64,000 nucleotides of DNA from Glycocaulis sp051859565 (lineage in GTDB: Bacteria > Pseudomonadota > Alphaproteobacteria > Caulobacterales > Maricaulaceae), in NCBI RefSeq assembly GCF_051859565.1, contig NZ_JBHYFK010000001.1, positions 186,001-250,000 of the forward strand. Direction: 5' to 3'. Of this stretch, positions 49,266 through 57,983 are shown piece by piece. The position numbers and the translations under genes were made by a program. Under the pieces are notes generated by a model, which was not told the origin of the DNA, did not search any database, and worked only from the letters and a program-made list of their open reading frames with translations. Each line of letters begins with the position of its first letter. Position 1 is the first letter of the stretch.

Positions 49266-50419
49266 ACTGGTTCGGCTTTGGCAAGAAGAAGAGCAAGCCC
49301 GAAGAGGCCGCGCCGGAACAGCCTGCCGAAGCTCCGGCAGAGCAGTCTGACGCGCCTGCCCCGGCCCCGGTGGGGGAGACACCTGCGCCGGTTGCCGGTC
49401 CCGTACAGGGTGATGCGCTGACGCCGGTACCCGATCCGGCGATGGAGCCCGCGCCCGCGCCGGCGCCAGCACCCGAACCCGAAGCGCCGCCTGCCGCGCC
49501 GGTTCCGGCCAAGCCTGAAGGTTTCTTCAAGCGGCTCTCATCCGGCCTCTCCAAATCCTCCGCCCAGCTGTCTGGCGTGTTCACAAAGCGCAAGCTGGAC
49601 AGCGAGGCGCTGGACGAGCTGGAGGAATTGCTGATCGCGGCTGATCTCGGCGCCGCCACAGCCGCCAAGGTGATCGACCGGCTGGCAAAGGACCGCTTCG
49701 ACAAGGACGTTACCGACACCGAAATCCGTCAGGCGCTGGCCGATGTCATCACCGAGACGCTGGAACCCTTTCAGGCCCCGCTCGATATTTCCGGCTCCGC
49801 CCCGCAAGTCCTGCTCTTCGTGGGCGTCAACGGGTCCGGCAAGACGACGACGCTCGGCAAGCTGGCGGTGAAGATGACGCGCGAGGGCGCGAATATCATC
49901 ACCGCAGCGGGAGACACCTTCCGCGCAGCGGCGGTGGAGCAGCTGGAAGTCTGGTCAAAGCGCGCAGGCGCGCACTTCCTCTCCCGGCCCCACGGGGCGG
50001 ACGCGGCGGGCCTTGCCTATGATGCCGTGCAGGAAGGTCGGCGCATTGGCGCCGACGCCGTCCTCATCGACACGGCAGGCCGCCTACAGAACAAGGCCGA
50101 GCTGATGGAGGAGCTGCGCAAGATCCTGCGCGTGATCGCCAAGGTGGACGAGGCGGCGCCCCATCATGTCGTGCTGGTGCTGGACGGCACGGTCGGCTCC
50201 AACGCCATCTCGCAGGCCGAAGCCTTCATGGAAGCGGCAAAAGTCACGGGGCTCGTGATGACCAAGCTGGATGGGACAGCGAAAGGCGGCGCGCTGGTGC
50301 AGGTGGCCGAGAAATTCGCCCTGCCCATCCATTTCATCGGCGTGGGCGAGGGAGAGGACGATCTCCAGCCCTTCATCGCGCGTGATTTCGCGCGGGCGCT
50401 CGCGGGGCTTGAGGCCTGA
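49262..50419 (+). CDS. ftsY: Signal recognition particle receptor FtsY
   Basis: GTPase that docks SRP-ribosome complexes at the membrane. An acidic, Pro/Ala/Glu-rich N-terminal region (10-85) precedes the NG domain: N domain with LDELEELLIAADLGAATAAKVI, G1 GVNGSGKTTTLGKLA, DTFRAAAVEQLEVW, G3 DTAGRLQNKAELMEEL, G4 TKLDGTAKGG and closing LPIHFIGVGEGEDDLQPF. Its 385 residues are usual for this class. It overlaps mtaB by four bases (ATGA) and the next gene by one base. Confidence 0.96.
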   Translation: MNWFGFGKKKSKPEEAAPEQPAEAPAEQSDAPAPAPVGETPAPVAGPVQGDALTPVPDPAMEPAPAPAPAPEPEAPPAAPVPAKPEGFFKRLSSGLSKSSAQLSGVFTKRKLDSEALDELEELLIAADLGAATAAKVIDRLAKDRFDKDVTDTEIRQALADVITETLEPFQAPLDISGSAPQVLLFVGVNGSGKTTTLGKLAVKMTREGANIITAAGDTFRAAAVEQLEVWSKRAGAHFLSRPHGADAAGLAYDAVQEGRRIGADAVLIDTAGRLQNKAELMEELRKILRVIAKVDEAAPHHVVLVLDGTVGSNAISQAEAFMEAAKVTGLVMTKLDGTAKGGALVQVAEKFALPIHFIGVGEGEDDLQPFIARDFARALAGLEA

Positions 50420-51264
50420 TGGAGCCAACAGCGCTGGCCGCGCTTGCCATGATCGGCTCGGCCATGGCGCATTCGGTGATGACGCTGTTCACCAAGCAGG
50501 CAAAGGACACGCTGGTCTTCCGCGCGGTAACGATCGTGCTGTGCGTGCCGGTCTGCCTGCCGCTGGCGATTATCCTGCCCTTTCCTGAGTGGGAGGTATG
50601 GCGCTTCCTGCTCCTGGGTGCCGCCATCATCTGGGCGTTCAACATGTTCCTCATCGCCGCCTTCCAGCGCGGCGAGATGAATCTGGTCTACCCGGTGATG
50701 CGCGGGGCCGCGCCCGCCATGGCGGGGCTGTTCGCCTTTTTCTTTCTCGATGAGACGCTGAGCCTCATTGCCATTATCAGTCTTGCCACGGCCTCTGGCG
50801 CCATCGTCGCTTTCGCCTGGCCGGAGAAAAACGGCGTGCCCAAGGCGGCGGCGCTGGGCTTTGCGCTGTCAGCCGCCGTGATGACGGCGGGCTATACGGT
50901 GGTCGACGCATCGGGCGTGCGCGCTGCCGGTGATCCGATCCTCTATGCGGTCTGGTTCTTCCTGCTCTCTGCCGTAACGATGTCGGTAACGGCCATTGCC
51001 CGGCGTGGACCGCGCATCATGACAGCTGCGCTGCAGGAGCTTCCCGGCTCCGCCAAAAGCATGGTCTTCAATCTCGCCACCTACACGCTCGCCCTCTACG
51101 CCTATTCTGTCGCGCCCGTGGCACCGATGGCGGCTTTGCGCGAAACCTCCATCGTGTTCGGCGCGGTTCTGGCGGCCCTCGTGCTGAAAGAACCCTTTGG
51201 CCTGCGTAGAGGCGTGCTGGCCCTCATCCTCGCAGGCGGTCTGGCACTGTTGCAGCTGGGCTAG
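50419..51264 (+). CDS. EamA/DMT-superfamily transporter
   Basis: A 281-residue inner-membrane protein with about ten hydrophobic helices in two EamA repeats (first half with AFQRGEMNLVYPVMRGAAPAMAGLFAFFFLDETL; second half with SVAPVAPMAALRETSIVFGAVLAALVLKEPFG). The start overlaps the ftsY stop (TGATG). The exported metabolite is unknown. Confidence 0.9.
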   Translation: MEPTALAALAMIGSAMAHSVMTLFTKQAKDTLVFRAVTIVLCVPVCLPLAIILPFPEWEVWRFLLLGAAIIWAFNMFLIAAFQRGEMNLVYPVMRGAAPAMAGLFAFFFLDETLSLIAIISLATASGAIVAFAWPEKNGVPKAAALGFALSAAVMTAGYTVVDASGVRAAGDPILYAVWFFLLSAVTMSVTAIARRGPRIMTAALQELPGSAKSMVFNLATYTLALYAYSVAPVAPMAALRETSIVFGAVLAALVLKEPFGLRRGVLALILAGGLALLQLG

Positions 51265-51347
51265 CTACCAATCCGGCTGGCCAAGGCTTGCGTAATCAGG
51301 CAAGGCTGCTGCCAGCAGACGAAGATGCCCCGGAGGCAAGGACACGC

Positions 51348-52067
51348 ATGAGCACCAACGGCAAGACACTCTCCCAAGGGTCCAGACTGCTGGTTGATGT
51401 CGGCCCGGCTGCGGTCTTCATGATCAGCTATAATATCGCCAACCGTGTGCTGGACGAGGGCGCGATCTACTGGTCGACCGGGCTGTTCATGGCCGCAACG
51501 GCGATAGCGCTCGCCTATGCGGCTATCTCCCAGAAGCGCTTTCCCCCGATGCTGATTGTCACCTTCGTGATCGTCACGCTCTTTGGCGCGATGACGATCT
51601 ATCTGCAGGACCCGATCTTCATCTTCATCAAGCCGACCATCATCAACCTCTTGTTTGCGTTCACGATCCTGTTCAGCTTCGCTTTCGGCTTCAATGTGTG
51701 GAAGGCGCTGTTCTCGTCCGTGTTCGAGATGCCAGAGCGCATCTGGACCATTCTGGCGATCCGCTGGGCGCTGTTCTTCATCTTCCTGGCCGCGGTCAAC
51801 GAAGTGCTGTGGCGCCACATCACCGACAGCGTGGTGGTGGACTCCGCGCGCATGTTCGACTGGCTGGAGCTGTCGGAAGCCTTCTGGGTCAATTTCCGGC
51901 TTCTGGGCACCTATCCGATCTTCGCGGTCTTTGTGGCCCTCAATATCCCGATCACGCTGAAATGGGCGCGCGCACCCGGTGAAGGCGATGATGAAGGTGT
52001 GGGTGGCGAGGCCGATGAAAGCCCTGACGCCGACGCCGCAGAGCCTGAGCCCCGCCCGGCGCAGTAG
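51348..52067 (+). CDS. yciB: Inner-membrane-spanning protein YciB (septation protein A homologue)
   Basis: Integral membrane protein with five hydrophobic helices, QGSRLLVDVGPAAVFMISYN near the N-terminus, QDPIFIFIKPTIINLLFAFTILF and AVNEVLWRHITDSVVVDSARMFDW, all YciB marks. In enterobacteria YciB affects envelope and septum synthesis. I use the ATG at 51348, preceded by GGAGG. The 239-residue length exceeds the usual 180-200 because of an acidic, Pro/Glu-rich C-terminal tail of about 35 residues. Confidence 0.92.
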   Translation: MSTNGKTLSQGSRLLVDVGPAAVFMISYNIANRVLDEGAIYWSTGLFMAATAIALAYAAISQKRFPPMLIVTFVIVTLFGAMTIYLQDPIFIFIKPTIINLLFAFTILFSFAFGFNVWKALFSSVFEMPERIWTILAIRWALFFIFLAAVNEVLWRHITDSVVVDSARMFDWLELSEAFWVNFRLLGTYPIFAVFVALNIPITLKWARAPGEGDDEGVGGEADESPDADAAEPEPRPAQ

Positions 52068-52153
52068 CGGTTGCGCAATCGCGCCAGCGCTCTTGACTAT
52101 GGTCACGGCGAGTTGATTGTGCAGGTGCGAGTCTCCCGCATTACAGTTCGTTC

Positions 52154-52885
52154 ATGATGTTGACCCCGATCCTTCTCGCCCTGTCACTTGCTGCTGTGGA
52201 CGGCCACTATCCCGCCGGTATCGGCGAGACGCCCAACCCGGATCATTCCGAGGACCGGCCGGTCGTGGTGGAGCTGTTTACCAGCCAGGGCTGCCCGCCT
52301 TGCGTGGAAGCCAATCGCCGTTTCGGCGACTTCGCGGCGCGCGACGGTGTGATCGCGCTCTCCTACGGGGTCGACTACTGGGACATGTTCGGCTGGGAAG
52401 ACCAGTTCGCCCAGCCTGCCTTTGCTGACCGCCAGAAGGATTATATCCGCGCGGGCGAGGCCAGCCGGGTGTTCACGCCCCATTTTGTCATCAATGGAGG
52501 GCCGGAGCGTCTGCGCTTCACCCGTGACGATGTGCCGGGGCGCGTAGCCAGAACCCTGCCTTTGTCAGGCACCATCAGCCTGACCCCGCTTTCCGGCGGG
52601 CGTGTCCAGCTGCAGCTTGAAGGCCCGGTGCGTGCCAGCCCCGCTGAGGTCTGGGCGATCACCTACCGGCCCGGCCTCATCGTGGTGCCAATTGAGGGCG
52701 GGCGTAATGAGGGCGCACAGATGGAGCACCACAACACGGTGGCCTCGCTAGAGCGCCTCGAGGACTGGCATGGCGGCGATTACAGCCTTGAATTTGCCGG
52801 TCCGGCGGAGGATTTCGGCCTCGCTGTGCTGGTGCAGGATGGCCCCGGCGGGCGGCTGGTCGCAGCCTCGCGCCTGCGCGACTAG
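52154..52885 (+). CDS. DUF1223 thioredoxin-fold protein
   Basis: A 243-residue probably exported protein: short N-terminal hydrophobic segment (MMLTPILLALSLAAVDG), then VVVELFTSQGCPPCVEANRRF with a CPPC redox-type motif at 47-50, VIALSYGVDYWDMFGWEDQFAQPAFADRQKDY and FTPHFVINGG. These are diagnostic of the DUF1223 family, which has a thioredoxin-like fold and unknown substrate. It converges on the DUF4340 gene with a single base between the stop codons. Confidence 0.9.
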   Translation: MMLTPILLALSLAAVDGHYPAGIGETPNPDHSEDRPVVVELFTSQGCPPCVEANRRFGDFAARDGVIALSYGVDYWDMFGWEDQFAQPAFADRQKDYIRAGEASRVFTPHFVINGGPERLRFTRDDVPGRVARTLPLSGTISLTPLSGGRVQLQLEGPVRASPAEVWAITYRPGLIVVPIEGGRNEGAQMEHHNTVASLERLEDWHGGDYSLEFAGPAEDFGLAVLVQDGPGGRLVAASRLRD

Positions 52886-52886
52886 C

Positions 52887-53924
52887 TTAATCGATTATCG
52901 GTGATACAGACCGCGTGGCGGCCTGCTCAAGCGGCCGGGTCATGCGCTCATAGGCGTCCTCGCTGACGGTGAACCAGAAACCTTGCGCATTGCGGCGCAA
53001 GCCCGACGCCTCGTCCATCACATCGTGATCGCTGGCATCGATGTTGATCCGGGCCCGGATGGCGCCCTCTTCCCGGTAAAAGCGGTACTCATAGACTAGC
53101 CCGTCAAACGTGGAGGCGCGGTGAAGCGCAACCGGCGCGCCGGCATCGCCGCTGGCCTCGCCCACATCGCGGAAGCGCACGCGCGCGCCGGCGCTGGCGA
53201 CCCCGTTGGCGGCGCCCGCCGTAATCAGCTGCCATGTGCGCGGGCTGGCAAGGTCGAAATTGCGCGTTGCCGGGCTTTCGCGTTCCAGAATATAGGCCGG
53301 GCCGCTCTCCGGCACGATATAGGCCCGCGCAATGCGTGACGGCTCCACATTGAAGAAATCAAGGCCCAGCCAGCGGCCCGGATCGGCAATGTCCGGCAGG
53401 CTGCCCTGCACGGCGAAGGCGCGCTCCTGTCTGCCGGTGCGGATATAGAGCCGGTCGTCTCCGCGCGTATGGCCCACGATCAGCGAGGCGAGCCGGTTCC
53501 CGTCCGCATCGGTGATGACCAGGCTGGTGCCCGATCCGCCTGTCGCCGGATCATCCACGCCCAGCCGGTCAAACCGGCCGGCATCATTGGTCAGCGCTGC
53601 CGCATAGCTCAGTGATGACAGGCCTGCATCAAGCTCGGCCAGATGTTCCGCCCGGACCGGATAATTGCCCCGCGACGGCATGGTCCAGCCCTCTGGTGTG
53701 CGCTCCATGCGGAACAGAGTGTCAGGCGTGATGATCTCTATCGCTGCGGCCTGCCCCGCCATCTCGCTCCAGCCCGGCAGAACCGGCCCGGACACGTCCG
53801 GGCGGGCATCGCGCACCGCATCGGCCACCAGTGCAACAGTCCCGGCAGCCAGAAGTACGAAGCCGCCCCCGGCGATGATGAAGGCGCGGCGGGCGCGCCG
53901 CCCGAACAGGCGATAACGGATCAT
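52887..53924 (-). CDS. DUF4340 domain-containing protein, last gene of the Gld-like operon
   Basis: A 345-residue membrane-anchored protein: N-terminal helix (RRAFIIAGGGFVLLAAGTVALVAD, about 12-35) and an extracytoplasmic body with repeated beta-rich units typical of DUF4340 (EIITPDTLFRMERTPEGWTMPSRGNYPVRAEHLAELDAGLSSLS, then TSLVITDADGNRLASLIVGHTRGDDRLYIRT). DUF4340 genes regularly accompany GldG-like ABC components. Its ATG overlaps the stop of the GldG-like gene. Confidence 0.87.
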   Translation of the reverse strand: MIRYRLFGRRARRAFIIAGGGFVLLAAGTVALVADAVRDARPDVSGPVLPGWSEMAGQAAAIEIITPDTLFRMERTPEGWTMPSRGNYPVRAEHLAELDAGLSSLSYAAALTNDAGRFDRLGVDDPATGGSGTSLVITDADGNRLASLIVGHTRGDDRLYIRTGRQERAFAVQGSLPDIADPGRWLGLDFFNVEPSRIARAYIVPESGPAYILERESPATRNFDLASPRTWQLITAGAANGVASAGARVRFRDVGEASGDAGAPVALHRASTFDGLVYEYRFYREEGAIRARINIDASDHDVMDEASGLRRNAQGFWFTVSEDAYERMTRPLEQAATRSVSPIID

Positions 53925-55759
53925 GGGCGCCGCCTCCGCCGTAACAGGGTTGTCAGTATGGCCAGGCCGATCACCAGCAAGGGCGGCACCCAGATGGTCC
54001 AGAATTGCAGACGGCTTTCCAGCGCCACGATCTCACGCCGGAAACCGCGCTCCACATCGCGCAGCGCCGCGCGGGCCGCAACAATACGCTCCCTGAGAGC
54101 CTCCGCGCGCGCGGCGCTTGCCGGAGCGGCTCCGCCGAGCGTGGAGGCCTCTCCGGCGGCACTCAGGCGCGCCAGGGAGCCTTCCGCATCGGAAAGCTCG
54201 GCACGCAGCGCGTCCTGCAGCTCCCGGAAGCGCGTCTCGGCTTCGCTGCGCAAGGCCTCCACCCGCAGCATGGGCCGCGCAGATCCGGTGCGCGAGCGCA
54301 GATTGACCAGTGCCGGATCACCGGCCAGCGCGTCAGCCAGATTCAGCATCAGGGCCAGATTGTCAGCCACCATCTGCTCGCCGCCTGCGCCGTCAGCGCG
54401 CAGATAGAAGGCCGGATCAAGCCAGTCGGCATCAGCGATCACGATAATCTCCGCGTCCGCCGGCCCTGTAATGTGCTGCGAGGCTTCAAAGCGGATGTCG
54501 CCAGTGGGCGGACCGTCCGGGAAGGCGGTGCTGACAGGGCCGCTCAGCCGCGCGGCAAGGGCCAGCGGCGCGTTGCTGTCCGGTGTGTAGTCACGCTGCA
54601 GCACATCCGGCGACGGCGAGGTGGCGGCGATATCGCTGTCGATGCGCGCACCTTCCTGCCCGGTCGCGGCCAGTACGGTGAAATCGGCCTCCCCGCCGAG
54701 ATGTTGCACGATGCCGGGCGATCCGAAATTCACCCCCTGGGACAGAGCCGCCGTCGCAGGCATCGTGCCGGACAGTCCTGATGGCGGCACGGAGAACCAG
54801 AGCGGGTAGGCGCGTGTGCGCGTCCGGCCCGCCTCATTCACCTGTACCGGCAGGCCGTGCTCGCGGTCCATGGCGGTATAGGTCGGATCATAGCCAATGC
54901 CCCAGCGCGACAGGAGGCGCGGCAGGCGTGAGGTGCGAAGCGCATTCACCGGCGGCAGGCCGTCCGGCCCTGTGCGCAGCGCCAGATGGGCCAGAGGGTC
55001 GATACTGACAAATACCCGGCCGCGGCGCAGGACATGCTGGTCGACCAGATAGAGCTGCTCTTCGGTCAGGTTGGGCGGATGCAGCAGGAAGAGAGCATCG
55101 GCGTCGGGAATGGCGCTGAAGCGCTCATCCAGCCAGCGCACATCATAGGTCTGCGCGAGGGCATCGATCATGGGATTGGCAGAGCGCCCGTCCTGTCCCG
55201 GCGCGAAGGGCAGGGAGGAAATGATGGCGATGACAGGGGTGCGCGCGCGCTCCAGCTCGGCAATCACCCGCACGATCTCATATTCCAGCCGGGCTTCTTC
55301 TGCCGGATCGAAAAAGGCGATGATGCGCGTGCCGTCCAGCGTATTGGTGCCGGCCAGACCGAAGAATAGCTGCCCGCCATCTTCTGTCGGCACCGCTTCA
55401 AGACCGGCGGCAATGGCGGCGTCTTCTGCCGTGCTGAAGGGCTGCGGGTCTATTTCTGAAAGCTGGATACGTCCGCCGGAGCGCGCCGCGACACCGCGCA
55501 AAAGCTCGCGCACGCGCGCGCCATAGGCGCGCAGCGCCGGATAGCGGGCCGCCGCCCCGCGCGAATAGTAGAAATTCAGGGTTATCGGCTCTTCCAGCCG
55601 GTTGATGACCTCTATCGTGCCGGGGCTGAGCTGGTAGAGCCGCCCTTCGGTGAGGTCCAGACGCACCCCGTCGGCAAACAGGCTCGCCAGAAGGTTCAGG
55701 CCCAGAAAACCCGCCACCAGACCGGATACGACCAGAGCCAGAAGACGCGCCGGATTCAT
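53921..55759 (-). CDS. GldG-family ABC transporter auxiliary protein
   Basis: A 612-residue membrane protein. An N-terminal helix (LALVVSGLVAGFLGLNLLAS) is followed by a large periplasmic domain of the GldG/ABC_transp_aux type (DLTEGRLYQLSPGTIEVINRLEEPITLNFYYSR, VFVSIDPLAHLAL), a coiled-coil stretch (about 510-580) and a C-terminal helix (FWTIWVPPLLVIGLAILTTLL). It overlaps the permease gene by four bases. In flavobacteria GldG works with GldA and GldF; outside gliding bacteria the role is unknown. Confidence 0.9.
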   Translation of the reverse strand: MNPARLLALVVSGLVAGFLGLNLLASLFADGVRLDLTEGRLYQLSPGTIEVINRLEEPITLNFYYSRGAAARYPALRAYGARVRELLRGVAARSGGRIQLSEIDPQPFSTAEDAAIAAGLEAVPTEDGGQLFFGLAGTNTLDGTRIIAFFDPAEEARLEYEIVRVIAELERARTPVIAIISSLPFAPGQDGRSANPMIDALAQTYDVRWLDERFSAIPDADALFLLHPPNLTEEQLYLVDQHVLRRGRVFVSIDPLAHLALRTGPDGLPPVNALRTSRLPRLLSRWGIGYDPTYTAMDREHGLPVQVNEAGRTRTRAYPLWFSVPPSGLSGTMPATAALSQGVNFGSPGIVQHLGGEADFTVLAATGQEGARIDSDIAATSPSPDVLQRDYTPDSNAPLALAARLSGPVSTAFPDGPPTGDIRFEASQHITGPADAEIIVIADADWLDPAFYLRADGAGGEQMVADNLALMLNLADALAGDPALVNLRSRTGSARPMLRVEALRSEAETRFRELQDALRAELSDAEGSLARLSAAGEASTLGGAAPASAARAEALRERIVAARAALRDVERGFRREIVALESRLQFWTIWVPPLLVIGLAILTTLLRRRRRP

Positions 55760-56496
55760 CGCCCGCCTCCGCGCCGCGTATCGATCAGCGCCATGGCAAG
55801 GGCGAGGCCCGTGGCGATGAGCGATATGAAATAGATGAGGTCAGCCAGGCTGATGACGCCGCGCCGCAGGGAGTCAAAGCGCGACAGCGCGGACAGGCCT
55901 GCCATGGCCTCGGCAAACACGCCGGGCAGGCGTGAGGCGACGGCGTCCAGCACCAGCGGCAGGCCGGCCGCTGTGAGGACAAGGCAAACCCCCATGGCCA
56001 GCACGAAGGCGACAACCTGGTTGGAGGTGGTGCCGGACAGAGCCTGCGAGATCGCCAGATACCCGCCAGCCAGCAGCAGCCCGCCAAAATAGGCGGTCGC
56101 AATGGCGGCATTGTCGGGATTGCCCAGATAATTGACCGCCATCCACAAAGGAAAAGTCAGTGCCAGTGCCAGCGCGGCGATGGTCCAGGCGGCCAGGAAC
56201 TTCGCCAGCGCGGCCGCCCATAGCGGTATGGGCGCGGCCAGCAGCATTTCCAGCGTGCCGGTTTCACGCTCCTCCGCCCAGGCGCGCATGGCCAGCGCGG
56301 GCATCAGTACCATCAAAAGCCAGGGCAGATAGTCAAAAAGCGGTGTCAGATCGGCGCGCCCGGACTCAAACAACCCGCCCACATGCCAGGCAAAGCTGGG
56401 TGCAGCGATCGAGAAGGCGGTCAGGAACACCCAGGCCAGCGGCGTTTCAAAATAGGCGGCGAGCTCACGCCGGTAGACAGCCCATAATGGCGTCAT
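55756..56496 (-). CDS. ABC transporter permease subunit (GldF-like)
   Basis: A 246-residue permease of the ABC-2 type with six hydrophobic helices. The N-terminus TPLWAVYRRELAAYFETPLAWVFLTAF and the segment FDYLPWLLMVLMPALAMRAWAEERETGTLEMLLAAPI are typical of GldF/NosY-like permeases. It overlaps the ATPase gene upstream and the GldG-like gene downstream by four bases each. Confidence 0.92.
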   Translation of the reverse strand: MTPLWAVYRRELAAYFETPLAWVFLTAFSIAAPSFAWHVGGLFESGRADLTPLFDYLPWLLMVLMPALAMRAWAEERETGTLEMLLAAPIPLWAAALAKFLAAWTIAALALALTFPLWMAVNYLGNPDNAAIATAYFGGLLLAGGYLAISQALSGTTSNQVVAFVLAMGVCLVLTAAGLPLVLDAVASRLPGVFAEAMAGLSALSRFDSLRRGVISLADLIYFISLIATGLALAMALIDTRRGGGR

Positions 56497-57260
56497 GGCA
56501 ACGCCTCCTTGCGGCTGCGTCCCGGCTTTTGCGTTGCCTGTTCCTCGCTATGGCGCGTCAGCAGGCGGAAAGCCCCTGCCAGGCTCTGGTCCGGCGCGGT
56601 GCTGATGAGGCCGGCAGGCGTCGTATCGCTGACAATCCGGCCGCCGGTGATGAGAATTGCGCGGGTACAGATCGCCTCCACCTCATCGAGCAGGTGGGTG
56701 GAGATCAAAATGGTCTTCTCTGGCGCCATCATGCGGATCAGGGCGCGCACCCCATCCTTCTGGTTGGGGTCCAGACCGTCGGTCGGCTCATCAAGGACGA
56801 GGACCGCCGGGTCATGGGCAATCGCGGCGGCCAGCGCGGCGCGGCGCTTGAAGCCTTTGGACAGCATGCCGATGGGCCGGTCTGCCGCTTCGCCCATGCG
56901 CGCGCGCTCCAGCGCCAGCTCGGCCGCATCACGAAGCGCTTTGCCGGTGAAGCCGCGCACGCGCAGATGAAAGCGGGCAAAGGCCCGCGGTGTCATGGCC
57001 GGATAGGCGGGGGCGCCCTCGGGCAGATAGCCAAGCGCGCTCTGGGCGGCGTGGCGCGCACGCACCGCATCATGGCCGGCAATCAGGGCGTTGCCCGAAT
57101 CCGGTTCAAGACACCCGGTCAGCATGCGCATGGTGGTGGATTTGCCTGCCCCGTTAGGGCCGAGCAGGGCAACGACCTCGCCCTTCTGCGCGGAAAAGCT
57201 GATCCCGTCGACGGCGCGCGTGGAGCCGAAATGTTTCACGAGGTCATGCGCGTCGATCAT
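56493..57260 (-). CDS. ABC transporter ATP-binding protein (GldA-like)
   Basis: A 255-residue ABC ATPase, first gene of a four-gene coupled operon. Walker A LLGPNGAGKSTTMRMLTG (about 32-49), signature-like MLSKGFKRRAALAAAI, Walker B VLVLDEPTDGLDPNQ and switch ISTHLLDEVEAI are intact. The signature LSKGFKRR departs from the usual LSGGQ but is common in GldA/NatA-type ATPases. Probable partner of the permease at 55756. Confidence 0.93.
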   Translation of the reverse strand: MIDAHDLVKHFGSTRAVDGISFSAQKGEVVALLGPNGAGKSTTMRMLTGCLEPDSGNALIAGHDAVRARHAAQSALGYLPEGAPAYPAMTPRAFARFHLRVRGFTGKALRDAAELALERARMGEAADRPIGMLSKGFKRRAALAAAIAHDPAVLVLDEPTDGLDPNQKDGVRALIRMMAPEKTILISTHLLDEVEAICTRAILITGGRIVSDTTPAGLISTAPDQSLAGAFRLLTRHSEEQATQKPGRSRKEALP

Positions 57261-57592
57261 GGGCGGGCAAGAACCTGAGTGGCAGGAAAGGGATGAGCCA
57301 AATCCATAGCGTGCCTTGCGCGCCGCGGCTAGCGGATCATGCGTTCTGGCTGCAGGTTCTGCGTCGGAATTTTTGGGTGTACCGGCCAGCCCGGCAGGCC
57401 CGGATCCGGGGGGCTGGGGGGGCTGAAATCCAGATCAGGCCTGTGGCCCGGAACCGGCCGGCAGGGTCAAAATGGGCACGCGGTGAGGCGCGCGGACGGC
57501 GGGAATAAGGCGGGACTGTGGCATAGCATGAAATCTTTGTAAGCCGCGCCGAATTCGCGCAGTGTGTGGGGACTCGCAATCCGGACCCCGCC
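57261..57592. other. 332-base divergent intergenic region
   Basis: No gene is supported. It holds the promoters of the leftward ABC operon and rightward DUF2794 gene. A G/C-rich low-complexity patch (about 57385-57425, mostly G and C with repeated CCGG) may form secondary structure. No clear -35/-10 pair or operator was recognised. Confidence 0.5.
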
Positions 57593-57919
57593 ATGACCCC
57601 ACTGGACGCGCAGGCCTCGAGCCCGAAGGTGATGTTTGATCGCCGCGAGCTGGATACGATTTTGCGTGTCTATGGAATGATGGTGGCAGCGGGCGAATGG
57701 CGCGACTACGCGATTGATGGTCTCAAAGACCGCGCGGAGTTTTCCGTCTTCCGCCACGCCGCCGAGTTTCCCCTCTACCGTATCGTCAAGACACCCGCCG
57801 ATGCGCGAAAGCAGGGCGCGTGGAAGATAGTGTCGGCCACGGGCGTGATCCTCAAGCGCGGCCACGAGCTGCATCTGGTGCTCAAGGTTTTCGACAAGGC
57901 GCGCCTGCGTCTGGCGTGA
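57593..57919 (+). CDS. DUF2794 domain-containing protein
   Basis: A 108-residue soluble protein of the alphaproteobacterial DUF2794 family: VMFDRRELDTILRVYGMMVAAGEWRDYAIDGLKDRAEFSVFRH, PLYRIVKTP, and a C-terminal LKRGHELHLVLKVFDKARLRL. Function unknown. I start at the ATG at 57593; an in-frame GTG at 57566 is possible. A strong terminator follows directly. Confidence 0.88.
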   Translation: MTPLDAQASSPKVMFDRRELDTILRVYGMMVAAGEWRDYAIDGLKDRAEFSVFRHAAEFPLYRIVKTPADARKQGAWKIVSATGVILKRGHELHLVLKVFDKARLRLA

Positions 57920-57930
57920 GGCAAAACAAA

Positions 57931-57960
57931 AAACGCCCCGGCCAGATGACCGGGGCGTTT
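57931..57960. terminator. Bidirectional terminator between DUF2794 gene and BI-1 gene
   Basis: An 11-base-pair stem (AAACGCCCCGG / CCGGGGCGTTT) with an 8-base loop, A-rich on the left and T-rich on the right, so it can stop both convergent genes. Confidence 0.85.
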
Positions 57961-57983
57961 CGAGTTAGAAAGGCGTTTGAAGC

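Noticed and set aside
47916..49472. 518-codon minus-strand frame opposite mtaB and the start of ftsY
   Set aside because: Both plus-strand genes are unmistakable; the antisense frame has no ribosome-binding site or recognisable domain.
57340..57370. Possible LexA box upstream of the DUF2794 gene (two GTTC copies)
   Set aside because: The spacer is nine bases rather than seven.
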